From Clostridiaceae bacterium (GTDB taxonomy: Bacteria > Bacillota > Clostridia > Oscillospirales > Butyricicoccaceae): a DNA stretch of 50,951 nt. The position numbers were made by a program, and so were the translations under genes. The notes beneath the pieces were generated by a model. It did no database searches, was not told where the DNA came from, and saw only the letters and a program-made list of their open reading frames with translations. This document shows positions 18,978 to 29,213 of this stretch, piece after piece; the first letter of the stretch is position 1, and every line of letters starts with the position of its first letter. The stretch is taken from positions 1 to 50,951 of the forward strand of contig QXXE01000025.1 of the NCBI GenBank assembly GCA_009911355.1, given 5' to 3'.

Positions 18978-19106
18978 CTAGTCTTTCCGCGGCATATACT
19001 GTTCATCGCCGGATTCGATATAAAGCAGGAAATCATTGATTTTCTGTTCGCTCCAACCAGCGGCCCGCAACCCGAAAAGCAGCCTCGAAATCTCTGTCAT
19101 TGTCAT
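18978..19106 (-). CDS. 42-residue protein between groES and groEL
   Basis: A small gene with a clear AAAGGAG site 8 bases before the ATG at 19106, ending TAG at 18978. The protein contains ISRLLFGLRAAGWSEQKI then NDFLLYIESGDEQYMP and ends in a charged tail. It is predicted to be one amphipathic helix pair with no membrane segment or cysteine. Its position inside the heat-shock operon, 33 bases downstream of groES and 137 bases before groEL, implies co-transcription under HrcA control. Similar short proteins (GLR.AGW..K.INDF...IE.G.E.Y) exist in clostridia from memory, but their role is unknown to me. An alternative start is the ATG at codon 3. Confidence 0.75.
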   Translation of the reverse strand: MTMTEISRLLFGLRAAGWSEQKINDFLLYIESGDEQYMPRKD

Positions 19107-19139
19107 TGTGCACGCTCCTTTCCTGTTTGGTAAAGCGGG

Positions 19140-19427
<288 letters not shown>

Positions 19428-19462
19428 CTATTCCTCCTAAGATTTTAGAATACTGCTTTGGG

Positions 19463-19489
19463 TTAGCACTCCTTTGCCCGGAGTGCTAA
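19463..19489. promoter_or_regulatory. CIRCE operator (HrcA binding site)
   Basis: Exact consensus TTAGCACTC, nine bases, GAGTGCTAA. HrcA binds this inverted repeat and represses heat-shock operons. It is placed 39 bases before the groES ATG. Confidence 0.97.
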
Positions 19490-19498
19490 TTTACTATT

Positions 19499-19527
19499 AT
19501 GATACATCAACCGCCGTAAAAACACAA
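19499..19527 (-). promoter_or_regulatory. Candidate groES promoter
   Basis: On the minus strand: TTGTGT, 17-base spacer, TATCAT, with CIRCE starting about 9 bases downstream at the likely transcription start. The -35 is weak. Confidence 0.5.
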
Positions 19528-19583
19528 GAGAATTTTTTCCGGTTTCACCGGCATTTTTCGCAAAAAACCAGAATTATCCGGCA

Positions 19584-20828
19584 TTATCGCTTAATCCCTG
19601 GTTGTTTCGGCTGTTTACGCGGTTTTTCGTTCTTTTCCGGACTGTTCACAAATCCTTTACTTTTCGCCGCTGGGCGCGCTGGGGGCGCTGCAAAGGGGCG
19701 GCGGGAGGCTGCGGGCTTGAAGTACATATACAGGTCGCAGCGCAGCATGCCGTTATAAAGCTTGCGCTTTTTATCGGCGGCAAAGCCGAAACAGCGCTCA
19801 AATTCGGGGTCTGAGGTCAGGATATACTGCTTGAGCGCCGACCGGCCTGCCGCCGCGCCGAGCTGCTGATAGAGCGCCCGTGCGGACTCGACGTCGAGCA
19901 GCCGTTCGCCGTAGGGCGGGTTGGCAAGCAGAGTGCCGGTGAGACTGCTAAAACCGAGCGTCAGTGCGTCGGCCTGCGTGACGGTGACCGCTGTGCCGAC
20001 CCCTGCTTTCCGGGCGTTCTCGCGGGCGAGGGCGGCGCAGGCGGGGTCGAGGTCGGATGCGAAGACCGGGCAGCCAGCGGCGGGGTCAACGCGTGCCAAA
20101 GCTTCCTCGCGGGCGGTGCGCCACACGTCGGACGGCAGGAACGGCCACTGTTCCGCGTCGAATGAGCGCAGGAGCCCCGGGGCGCGGCGCTGGGCGATCA
20201 TGGCGGCTTCGATGGCGATGGTGCCGGAGCCGCAGAAGGGGTCGTAAAGCGGTTCGCGCCCGCGCCAGCGGGCCAGCTTGACCATTGCGGCGGCCAGGGT
20301 TTCGCGCAGGGGGGCGGCGTTGGCGTTGGCGCGGTAGCCGCGTTTATGCAGGCCAGCGCCGGTGGAGTCGAGGAAAATCTCGGCGCGGTCGTGCATGATG
20401 GAAAACTGCACTTGCACTTTGGGGCTGTCTTCTTCGAACCAGGTTTGGTGATATTGAGCGGAAAGTCGGCTGACGATTGCTTTTTTGATGATTTTCTGGC
20501 AATCGGGGATTGAGTGCAGGGCGGAATCGAGGGCGTGCCCGCGCACGGGGAACGCTGTGTCCGGGGCAAGGAACTGCTCCCATGGGACGGCGCGCACGCC
20601 TTCGAAGAGCTGATCGAACGAAGTCGCAGAGAAGTCGGCGACACGCACAAGGACGCGTTCGGCGCAGCGCAGGTTGAGGTTTGCCCAGGCGAGGACGGGG
20701 GCGTCTCCGGTAAAGAGGACGCGGCCGTTTTCGGCGGTGACGTTATCTAGTTTGCCTTCGAAGCGGAGTTCGTCGGCGACGATACCCTCGAGGCCAAAGA
20801 GCGTCGGGGCGCAAAGGGTGAACTGCAT
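19584..20828 (-). CDS. THUMP-domain class I RNA methyltransferase (RlmL/YpsC type)
   Basis: A 414-residue enzyme methylating a guanine in 23S rRNA, by analogy with the N-terminal half of RlmL and Bacillus YpsC. Domains: ferredoxin-like/THUMP about 1-155 (MQFTLCAPTLFGLEGIVADEL, QVQFSIMHDRAEIFLDSTG), methyltransferase about 160-385 with YDPFCGSGTIAIEAAM (motif I) and LLANPPYGERL (NPPY catalytic motif). The last 35 residues are a basic, proline-rich tail that may bind RNA. The ATG has TTTGGAGG upstream. The precise target is inferred. Confidence 0.9.
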   Translation of the reverse strand: MQFTLCAPTLFGLEGIVADELRFEGKLDNVTAENGRVLFTGDAPVLAWANLNLRCAERVLVRVADFSATSFDQLFEGVRAVPWEQFLAPDTAFPVRGHALDSALHSIPDCQKIIKKAIVSRLSAQYHQTWFEEDSPKVQVQFSIMHDRAEIFLDSTGAGLHKRGYRANANAAPLRETLAAAMVKLARWRGREPLYDPFCGSGTIAIEAAMIAQRRAPGLLRSFDAEQWPFLPSDVWRTAREEALARVDPAAGCPVFASDLDPACAALARENARKAGVGTAVTVTQADALTLGFSSLTGTLLANPPYGERLLDVESARALYQQLGAAAGRSALKQYILTSDPEFERCFGFAADKKRKLYNGMLRCDLYMYFKPAASRRPFAAPPARPAAKSKGFVNSPEKNEKPRKQPKQPGIKR

Positions 20829-20839
20829 AGTGATAAAAC

Positions 20840-21025
20840 CTCCAAATGCCCTCCGCAGGCGGCGCCAAAGGGCTCCGCCCTCTGGACTCCTGGCCCTCCG
20901 CGGGCAGCGGCAGGGCCCTGCCCTGCACCCGCGCCTGCGCGGCGAGCGGCAGGGCCCTGCCCTGCACCCGCGATTTTTTTGTAAAAAAATCGAGTAAAAA
21001 CTTCATCTCGCCTGCGGGCGGGATA
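20840..21025. repeat. Dispersed repeat, A/T-hairpin version
   Basis: Modules with CCAAAGGGCTCCGCCCTCTGG and two copies of GCGGCAGGGCCCTGCCCTGC, then the A/T hairpin (20965-21000) and CGCCTGCGGGCGGGA. Same order as the copy at 1-125. The remaining gap to 21188 shows no gene. Confidence 0.75.
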
Positions 21026-21188
21026 AAAACAGCCTGCAAAGCGCCTTTGCGGGCGATTTCACCGGTAAAATAGTTGATTTTCTATGGGTAAGAGCGCGGC
21101 GGAGGGGCTGTTTTCCCGGCTCATCCCATACGCGCGGCACCCGTGCCGCCTCGTGCAGCCGCTATCTATGCCGCAGTGCTAAAAGCCT

Positions 21189-21608
21189 TTATTTTTTACA
21201 CCGTATTTTCAGCAGCACTTTCAGGTCGTCATACCGCCGGTCGCGGTCTTCCAGGTCGATCATGAGCCATTTTTGCCCGTTCCCTTCCGACGTTTTGTGG
21301 TAAAGCTGCTGGATATCGTCGCAGAAGGTGGGGAGCTGCTCCTCGGCCTGCGGTTTTTCCTTCCGCCCGATCACGAGCATCACTGTAAAATAGCCCTCGC
21401 GCGGGTATACGGTACACAGCGCGCGGCTTCCTTTTTTGAATTTTGCGTTCCAGCCGTATTCCATCCCGCATTTGCTGAACGAAAACGCCGGTTCTGACCC
21501 GTATTCGCGTTCCATATACCCGCAAAAGTCCTCCCACAGCGGGTTTTGGATGAAATTTCCCATTTCCTCCGCGGTGGGTGAGAGGGCGGGGTTTTCCCTG
21601 CTGAACAT
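21189..21608 (-). CDS. DUF3788 family protein
   Basis: A 139-residue protein with the DUF3788 pattern: LWEDFCGYMEREYG near 24-37, the GWNAKFKKGSRALCTVYP block near 52-69, GYFTVMLVIGRKE, and the WLMIDLEDRDRRYDDLKVLL ending. Probably cytoplasmic. The biochemical role of this family is unknown to me. The start at 21608 has a modest AAAGGCG site. It lies 45 bases after the PilZ gene on the same strand, but there is no evidence of a shared function. Confidence 0.8.
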   Translation of the reverse strand: MFSRENPALSPTAEEMGNFIQNPLWEDFCGYMEREYGSEPAFSFSKCGMEYGWNAKFKKGSRALCTVYPREGYFTVMLVIGRKEKPQAEEQLPTFCDDIQQLYHKTSEGNGQKWLMIDLEDRDRRYDDLKVLLKIRCKK

Positions 21609-21652
21609 CGTGTGATCACGCCTTTCTGTGGACTGGTTGCGCCGCTGTGCGG

Positions 21653-22354
21653 TCAGGAGGTGCCGCGCTTTTTGCGCTGTGCGGCGAAGATGTTTTCCAG
21701 GATTTTGTCCTGGTCGTCCTCGGCCAGCTCCAGGAAGCGGCAGCCGTATTCGTTGGGCTGGCCCTCTTTTTCGATGACGCGGAGGACTTGGCAGAACATC
21801 GCCGATTCCGGCCTGTCCTCCAGCAGACGGACCTTCAGGAGGAACTTGTCCCCTTCGTGATACCGGTTTTCCGAGCGGATGCAGGCCCCGCCTACGCTGA
21901 TATTCAGCATTTTGCAGGGGCGCTCCCCCATCAAAAGGCCGCTGAACATCGTGGCGGTAGCGTCAAGGTCGGTGTCAAGGCGGAAAAAGGCGCGGTCATT
22001 GCCGATGCGGGCAACCGTCAGCTCCTCCACCTGCCAGATGTGCTTGGGCTGGGGCGTGATCCGGCCCTCCAGATAGACGGCCTTCCGCTCCCGGTCGCTG
22101 TAGCCCCGGATCCGCACATGTAGCGCCTCCTCCCCCTCCTTCAGGGTGATTGCGGTTTCGGAATACTGGTGGAGCTCCGCTTTGTCCTCGTGCAGCCCCA
22201 GCAGCTTCGCAACAAAAAGCAGACGCCCGTCGAACGTCGTGACCTCGACGCGCATCCCGGAGTAAATTTCAAGCTCCGACGCTGCGCTCGTGTCCTGCGC
22301 TTCCTGGGGCGGCTGCTCCTTTGGGGTCTTTTTAAACAGGTTCAAGATGTTCAC
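21653..22354 (-). CDS. PilZ-domain c-di-GMP receptor (YcgR/YpfA-like)
   Basis: A 233-residue protein. An N-terminal flagellar-brake-like domain (YcgR_2 type) spans about 28-115, and the PilZ domain about 117-230. The c-di-GMP contacts are present: RxxxR as R121-AFF-R125, and the second motif NISVGG at 151-156 (D/NxSxxG). It starts with GTG at 22354, with GGAGG 6 bases upstream. It is downstream of a diguanylate cyclase on the same strand, so it likely reads the c-di-GMP made there. No flagellar or pilus genes are in the window. Confidence 0.87.
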   Translation of the reverse strand: MNILNLFKKTPKEQPPQEAQDTSAASELEIYSGMRVEVTTFDGRLLFVAKLLGLHEDKAELHQYSETAITLKEGEEALHVRIRGYSDRERKAVYLEGRITPQPKHIWQVEELTVARIGNDRAFFRLDTDLDATATMFSGLLMGERPCKMLNISVGGACIRSENRYHEGDKFLLKVRLLEDRPESAMFCQVLRVIEKEGQPNEYGCRFLELAEDDQDKILENIFAAQRKKRGTS

Positions 22355-22492
22355 AATGTACCTCCGGTTTGAAACTGTTCTGTATCATAATAAAACGCAA
22401 AATTGTGAAAAAATGGCAGGCACAATGCCGGCCCTCCCCATCGCAGCGCTGCTGCAAGGCGGGGAGGGCTTACTTTGTGCGGCATATGGCTG

Positions 22493-23410
22493 TTATCTTT
22501 CCCACAGCTGCTTCATCCGCTCGTCTGCCCAGACGACCTGGTTCCGGCCGTGCTTCTTGGCGTCATAGAGCATGGTGTCCGCAATTTTCAGGAAAAAGTC
22601 ATAGGAGCTTTCGGCTTCCGGGATGACCGTCACGCCGCCGATGCTGACGGTGACCCATTCCGAGACCGACGGGTCGTGCGGGATATGCAGCCCCTCGATC
22701 GCCCGGCGGATTTTTTTCATATGCCCGAAAATCTGCTCTGAGGTGTCCCCCAGGAACAGGGCGGCAAATTCTTCGCCGCCGTAGCGGGCGAGGAAGTCGG
22801 TGCTGCGCTGCAGGTGCGAGGACGCGGCCTGGGCCACGGCGGCAATCACCTTGTCCCCCGCCGGATGCCCAAAGGTGTCGTTATAGACCTTGAACCGGTC
22901 GATGTCAAACATACAGATTGAAAACGGGATGCGCAGCCGGATCGCTTCCTTCCATTTCTTGATGCTGTATTGGTCGTACCTGCGCCGGTTGGCAACGCCG
23001 GTCAGCTGGTCGGTCATGGACTGCCGCTCGACCTGCCTGCGGTAACGGTACAGCTTGATGTGCGTATTGACCCGCGCCCGGACAATCGGCGCGTTAAACG
23101 GCTTTGTGATATAGTCGACCGCCCCCAGCATGAGCCCGTATTCCTCATCCTTGACGGCGGAAAGGCTGGTAATCAGGATAACCGGGATGCTCTGCGTGAT
23201 GATTTCCTCCTGCAATTTTTTCAGCAGCGTGAAACCGTCCATCCCCGGCATGACAACGTCCAGCAGGACCAGCGAAAAGCTCCCGCCGCTTGCATGGTGC
23301 AGCCCCTCTGACGCAGTCTGCGCAACGGTAACCTCATACTCGTCCTCTAAAATGGCTTTTAATTGGGCAGCCTGCACAATGCTGTCGTCGACGATTAGAA
23401 TTTTTTCCAT
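22493..23410 (-). CDS. Response regulator with GGDEF diguanylate cyclase domain (PleD/WspR-like)
   Basis: A 305-residue protein. The receiver domain 1-120 has the acidic pair in IVDDS, phospho-acceptor D51 in LLDVVMPGMDG and K103 in TKPF. The GGDEF domain about 130-300 has active-site GGEEF at 211-215, so it should make c-di-GMP from GTP. An inhibitory I-site RxxD (R202-S-T-D205) lies five residues before it, allowing product feedback. The ATG at 23410 has GGAGAG 9 bases upstream. A GTG 15 bases earlier has none. No histidine kinase is beside it, so its input is unknown. It pairs with the downstream PilZ gene. Confidence 0.92.
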   Translation of the reverse strand: MEKILIVDDSIVQAAQLKAILEDEYEVTVAQTASEGLHHASGGSFSLVLLDVVMPGMDGFTLLKKLQEEIITQSIPVILITSLSAVKDEEYGLMLGAVDYITKPFNAPIVRARVNTHIKLYRYRRQVERQSMTDQLTGVANRRRYDQYSIKKWKEAIRLRIPFSICMFDIDRFKVYNDTFGHPAGDKVIAAVAQAASSHLQRSTDFLARYGGEEFAALFLGDTSEQIFGHMKKIRRAIEGLHIPHDPSVSEWVTVSIGGVTVIPEAESSYDFFLKIADTMLYDAKKHGRNQVVWADERMKQLWER

Positions 23411-23604
23411 TATGACACTCTCCACATCAAAATTGATATTTTAGCGAATCGGAAAAAGGTGATCCCCAATATCCTATCCATTCTTAAATAAATGTTTATT
23501 TACGGCTGGTACGAGATGGCCCGGAAAGCGAGGGTTTCCGGGGTATTTTCAAATCAATTGATATTCCCGTATGCCTGTGATCCCCCGGCTGGCCGTTTGC
23601 GGGG

Positions 23605-24234
23605 CTACGGTTTCAGATAGCCGCTCAAGCCGGTGGCCAGCAGCTGGAATACCGTGTCTTCGGTTTCCTGGCTGTTGGGCAGGGTGCCCTCTACCACGTA
23701 CTTTGCGTACATGACCGTGGACGTGAGGACATGGAGCCACAGAAGATCCTGGTTGATCACGTCCAGGCTGGGGAATGCTTTCTTAAAGGCGCGGACCATC
23801 CCCAAAAAGGTTGTAAAATAGTCCACTTCCCGCTGCTTGTCATATTGCGGGAAGAACGCGCTGTCCCGGAAGCGGTGATAAAAGACAGTCTCGTCCGGGT
23901 GCGATGTCCAGAACCGGAAATAAGGCAGCCACAGCCCCTTTACCGAGCCCATTGGATCGGTGAACATTGCAATGGGGTTAAATTTTACGTGCTCAAAGAT
24001 CGCCGCCGCCTGCCTGTCGACATAGGTGAAGCATTCGATGATCAGCTGCTCCTTGCCGTCAAAATAGCGGTACAGCGCCCCGGGGGAAATCCCTGCCAGC
24101 TCGCTGACATTCTGGATGCGCACCCCTTCCAGGCCGTATTGCCGCACGGCCTTCATTGCGGCAGACATAATGCGGGTTTTGGTGTCATCCAGAATAACCA
24201 CTTCCTCCTGCCATATACGATTAAGGACTTGCAC
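23605..24234 (-). CDS. TetR-family transcriptional regulator
   Basis: About 209 residues. The helix-turn-helix runs from TKTRIMSAAMKAVRQYGLEG through VRIQNVSELAGISPGALYRY and FDGKEQLI. The variable ligand domain follows. The start is uncertain. GTG at 24234 has AGAGG 5 bases upstream. A perfect AGGAGG further in would fit an ATT codon at 24195. A start upstream is ruled out because the promoter at 24257-24285 overlaps it. The palindrome at the -10 suggests autorepression. No efflux or enzyme gene is adjacent in a shared operon. Confidence 0.85.
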   Translation of the reverse strand: MQVLNRIWQEEVVILDDTKTRIMSAAMKAVRQYGLEGVRIQNVSELAGISPGALYRYFDGKEQLIIECFTYVDRQAAAIFEHVKFNPIAMFTDPMGSVKGLWLPYFRFWTSHPDETVFYHRFRDSAFFPQYDKQREVDYFTTFLGMVRAFKKAFPSLDVINQDLLWLHVLTSTVMYAKYVVEGTLPNSQETEDTVFQLLATGLSGYLKP

Positions 24235-24250
24235 ACCAACCTCTGCTTGC

Positions 24251-24285
24251 GTATAAATTATACACGAATTCCCATTGTTTGGCAA
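24251..24285 (-). promoter_or_regulatory. Promoter and possible operator of the TetR gene
   Basis: On the minus strand: -35 TTGCCA, 17-base spacer, perfect -10 TATAAT. The -10 lies within the near-palindrome GTATAAATTATAC (24251-24263), a plausible TetR operator. Confidence 0.75.
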
Positions 24286-24289
24286 GGGC

Positions 24290-24634
24290 TTTCTTGCAGG
24301 ATATTCATACTTATTTCATAGAAAAACCATAAAATGGAACCAGACGGAAAATGGACGGATTTGGAGTCGGATGGGAGGGTTTGGCCACTCTCCGGCATCC
24401 AATCCATCCTATGCGCCTGGATTTTTATGGATACTGAATCGTTTTGCCGCGCAACAGCCCGCCCGCCCCTGGCAGCGCGCCCAGGAGGGCTGTTGCGGCC
24501 AGGCGGGCAGCGGGAAAAGCGGAGGGGGGCGGGCAAAAAAAGGGCGCAAAAAATTTCCTGAAAAAAGAAGGGTTTCCGCGCGCTTTCGCGTAATATAGAG
24601 TAGAGACGTCAAAAATCGGCGGGGAGGTGCTTTT
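24290..24634. other. Intergenic region upstream of dgt
   Basis: About 340 bases without a gene. It contains an imperfect stem near 24461-24511 (CCCGCCCCTGGC facing GCCAGGCGGG) and an AT-rich TAATAT at 24592 that could be a weak -10 for dgt. Nothing else is recognised. Confidence 0.4.
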
Positions 24635-25639
24635 ATGACCATCCGGGAAAAGCTGGAAGAGCGGGAGCGCAGGACGCTTGCGGAGTGGGCAACGCTGTCG
24701 GCGCATACGCGGGGGCGGGCGAAGCCGCTGCCGCCCTGCGTCAACCGCACGGAGTTCCAACGTGACCGCGACCGCATCCTCCATTCAAAGTCCTTCCGCC
24801 GCCTGGCGCATAAGACGCAGGTATTTGTTTCCCCGGAAGGCGACCATTATCGAGCCCGGCTGACGCATACCCTTGAGGTGGCGCAGGTTGGGCGGACGAT
24901 TGCGCGGGCGCTCGACCTGAACGAAGACCTTGCGGAGGCGATTGCGCTGGGGCATGACCTGGGGCACACGCCGTTCGGCCATGCGGGGGAGCGGGCGCTG
25001 AGCAAGGTCTGCCCGCTGGGCTTCCGGCACAATGAGCAGAGCCTGCGGGTGGTTGACCGGCTGGAAGGGCTGAACCTGACAGCCGAGGTGCGCGACGGCA
25101 TCCTGTGCCACACGGGCAAAAAGCGCGCAGACACGCCGGAGGGGCAGGTGATCCACTATGCCGACCGGATTGCGTACATCAACCACGACATCGACGACGC
25201 GATCCGGGGTGGGATTATCTGCACGGAGGATATCCCGAAGCACCTGCTGCGCGAGCTCGGGTACACGCACGGCGAGCGGATTGACCGGCTGGTTGTGGCG
25301 ATGATCGACTACGGCGAGGCGCACCACGAGGTTGGCATGGACGCGGCGACGCTGGACGCGATGCTGGAATTGCGTGCGTTCATGTTCGGCAACGTCTACC
25401 TCTCCTTTGACGCAAAGGGGGAGGAAGGCCGCGCCCAGTCAATGATCGGCTCATTATATAACTATTTCATCGAACATCCGGACGAATTGCCGGAAGATTA
25501 CCAACGGCTGCGGGAGGAGGGCGACCCGATCGAGCGGGTTGCATGCGACTACATCGCCTGTATGACCGACCGCTATTCGATCTCAACCTACCGCCGCCTA
25601 TTCATCCCAAAAAGCTGGAATAAACTCACCGAATCCTAA
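24635..25639 (+). CDS. dgt: Deoxyguanosinetriphosphate triphosphohydrolase-like protein
   Basis: A 334-residue HD-domain enzyme that hydrolyses dGTP (and perhaps other dNTPs) to the nucleoside and triphosphate. Metal ligands of the HD domain are visible: H78 in RLTHTLEVAQ, H107-D108 in ALGHDLGHTPFGH, and a later D in HYADRIAYINHDIDDA. The N-terminal FQRDRDRILHSKSFRRLAHKTQV block is typical. The ATG has GGGGAGGTG upstream. As in many Clostridia it precedes dnaG and rpoD. A palindromic repeat copy separates them here. Confidence 0.93.
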   Translation: MTIREKLEERERRTLAEWATLSAHTRGRAKPLPPCVNRTEFQRDRDRILHSKSFRRLAHKTQVFVSPEGDHYRARLTHTLEVAQVGRTIARALDLNEDLAEAIALGHDLGHTPFGHAGERALSKVCPLGFRHNEQSLRVVDRLEGLNLTAEVRDGILCHTGKKRADTPEGQVIHYADRIAYINHDIDDAIRGGIICTEDIPKHLLRELGYTHGERIDRLVVAMIDYGEAHHEVGMDAATLDAMLELRAFMFGNVYLSFDAKGEEGRAQSMIGSLYNYFIEHPDELPEDYQRLREEGDPIERVACDYIACMTDRYSISTYRRLFIPKSWNKLTES

Positions 25640-25671
25640 AGAACGGCCCCCGGCAGGAGCGTCCGCCACGG

Positions 25672-25795
25672 GTTCCCGCCCGCAGGCGGGAGCGGGAGTC
25701 CAGAGGGGCTAGCCCCTCTGGCGCGCGCCGCGCAGGCGCGGGGTGCAGGGGCAGGGCCCCGCCGGGTGCAGGGCAGAGCCCTGCCGCGCAGCAGT
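25672..25795. repeat. Dispersed GC-rich repeat between dgt and dnaG
   Basis: CGCCCGCAGGCGGG, GTCCAGAGGGGCTAGCCCCT, CGCGCCGCGCAGGCGCG and two GGTGCAGGGxCAGxGCCCxGCC modules. Module A in the inverted orientation, without hairpin B. Confidence 0.75.
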
Positions 25796-25824
25796 AACGG
25801 GCACGGTGAGGGAAAGGAGTTTTC

Positions 25825-27590
25825 ATGGCATTTGACCGCGCATTCCTGGACGAGCTGAACGCAAGGAGCGATATCCTCGACGTCGTCAGCCACTACGTCC
25901 AACTCAAAAAAAGCGGCTCCTACTACTTCGGCCTCTGCCCCTTCCACAACGAAAAATCAGGCTCCTTCTGCGTGACCCCCGAAAAACAAATGTTCCACTG
26001 CTTCGGCTGCGGCGCAGGCGGCGGCGTCCTCAGCTTCATCATGCGCGCCGAGGGACTCACCTTCCCCGACGCCGTCCGCTTCCAAGCCGCCCAGATCGGC
26101 ATGCAAGTCCCCGAGTCCCGCGCCGACCCCCGCGAAACCCACCGCCGCGACCGCCTCCTCGCCCTCTCCACCGACGCCGCCCGCTTCTTCCGCCAGCAGC
26201 TCTGGCTGCCCGAAAATCAGGCCGTCGCAGCGTATTTCCTCCGCCGCGGCCTCAGCCGCAAAACCATGAACCGCTTCGGCCTTGGCTACGCCCCCGACAG
26301 CTTCTCCGCACTCCTCGACGCAATGTGCGAAAAAGGCTACGCAAAAGAAGAGCTGCTCGACGCGGGGCTTGCCTCCCGCAGCGAAAAAGGCCGCGTCTAC
26401 GACCGCTTCCGCAACCGCGTCATGTTCCCCATCATCGACGTGCGCGGACAGGTCATCGCTTTCGGCGGGCGCGTGATGGACGACTCCAAGCCCAAATACC
26501 TCAACTCGCCCGAAACGTCCATCTTCCACAAAAGCCGCAACCTCTTCGCCCTCAACCTCGCGAGGAAGACCAAAAGCGACTACTTCATCCTCGCCGAAGG
26601 GTATATGGACGTCATCGCGCTGCATCAGGCAGGCTTCGACTCCGCAGTCGCCAGCCTCGGCACCGCGCTCACCGAGGAACAGGTGCGCCTCATCTCCCGC
26701 CATACCGGCAAGGTCGTCATCTCCTACGACGCGGACGGCGCGGGGCAGGCCGCCGCACAGCGCGCAATCGACCTGCTCAAGAAAACCGATTTGCAGGTCA
26801 AGGTGCTGCGCATCCCCGGCGCGAAAGACCCCGACGAATTCATCAAGGAAAAGGGCGCGGACGCTTACCGCAAGCTGATCGAACGCTCGGAAAGCGACAA
26901 CGCCTACCGGCTCGACGCGATCGCCGCAAAATATGACCTCGACGAGGACGAGGAACGCGTGCGCTTCCTGCACGACGCGGCGGCCATGCTGGCAAAAATC
27001 GACGGCGCGGTCGAGCGCGAGGTCTACGCCGGGCGCGCCGCCAAAATGGCGCGGGTGACCTCCGAGGCGATGGCGGTCGAGGTGCGCCGCGCGCTCGCGG
27101 TGCAGCAGAAAAAGCAGAAAGCTGCCGAAAAACGCGAGGTGCGGGCGGTCGTGAACGCCGCACAGCCCCGCGACCGGACGCTGCAATATCAAAATGTGCG
27201 CTCGGCAAAGGCGGAAGAAGGTATTATCCGCCTGATTTTTGCCGATGATAGCTTGATAGGGGAGGTCGCGCAGCAGATCACCCCGCAGGAATTTACCGCG
27301 CAGGTGCTGCAAAAAATATTTGCGCACGCGCTGACGCTGCACCGCCAGGGGCACCGGGTCGACGTGCCCGCCTTCGAGGGCTACCTCGAGGACAACGAAA
27401 TGCAGCATTTAACGGCAGTGCTGGGCCGCGACCGCGCAAGCACCCAGAACTGGCAGCAGGCGCTCCACGATTACATAAGTACCATCGAGCGCTGCCGGAT
27501 GAAAAGCGGCGGAAGCGGCGGCGGGGAGGATCCCCTGCTCCGCATGAGCCGTATCCATAGAGAAAAGAACCGATTGGGAGGAAACAGGAT

Positions 27591-27594
<4 letters not shown>
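25825..27594 (+). CDS. dnaG: DNA primase
   Basis: A 589-residue primase that lays RNA primers for replication. The zinc-binding CHC2 domain has C38, H41, C59 and C62 (LCPFHNEK and [10 protein letters not shown]). The catalytic core and TOPRIM fold lie about 150-340, with EGYMD near 262 and [12 protein letters not shown] near 305. The C-terminal helicase-interacting part is shorter and less conserved. The ATG follows GGAAAGGAG. The stop overlaps the rpoD start (ATGA), so the two are coupled in the classic macromolecular-synthesis operon. Confidence 0.96.
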
Positions 27595-28838
<1,244 letters not shown>

Positions 28839-28843
28839 GAAGA

Positions 28844-28878
28844 AAGGGCGCACCTGCAAGCCAGGAGCGCCTTTTTTG
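28844..28878 (+). terminator. Rho-independent terminator of dnaG-rpoD
   Basis: AAGGGCGC and GCGCCTTTT form a stem with an internal CCTG/CAGG pairing and six T, 6 bases after the rpoD stop. Confidence 0.85.
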
Positions 28879-28884
28879 CTCTAC

Positions 28885-29097
28885 TTGGGCAACGCCGGGG
28901 CTCTGCCCCTGGACCCCGCGCCTACGCGGCGAGCGCCGGGGCTCTGCCCCTGGACCCCGGCCCTGCGCGGGCAGCGCCAGAGGGGCTAGCCCCTCTGGAC
29001 TCCCTTTCTCGCCTGCGGGCGGGACGGGGGATTCTGGGCTTTGGATATGGAAGGGTGCTCAGTGACCAGCCCGCCATAAGGACAGCGGGCTGGTCGG
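28885..29097. repeat. Composite dispersed repeat (modules A and B)
   Basis: Two GCCGGGGCTCTGCCCCTGGA modules, CCAGAGGGGCTAGCCCCTCT, CGCCTGCGGGCGGGACGG, linker with GGAAGGGTGCTCAGT, and hairpin B at 29064-29095 (GACCAGCCCGC, loop CATAAGGACA, GCGGGCTGGTC). The order is the same as at 12779-12960. Confidence 0.85.
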
Positions 29098-29179
29098 GCT
29101 ATGTTGGTGCAGGGAAGTCCAAACCGTTTCCATCGTCCCGCCAAGCTTTTCCAGTCTTCCCCCTCCCCGGACAGCAGAC

Positions 29180-29205
29180 AAAAACCCCCGCCATTTGGCG
29201 GGGGT
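29180..29205 (-). terminator. Rho-independent terminator of the ECF sigma/anti-sigma unit
   Basis: ACCCCCGCC and GGCGGGGGT around a short loop. On the minus strand it is followed by TTTTTG, 9 bases after the anti-sigma stop. Confidence 0.85.
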
Positions 29206-29213
29206 AAAACAGC

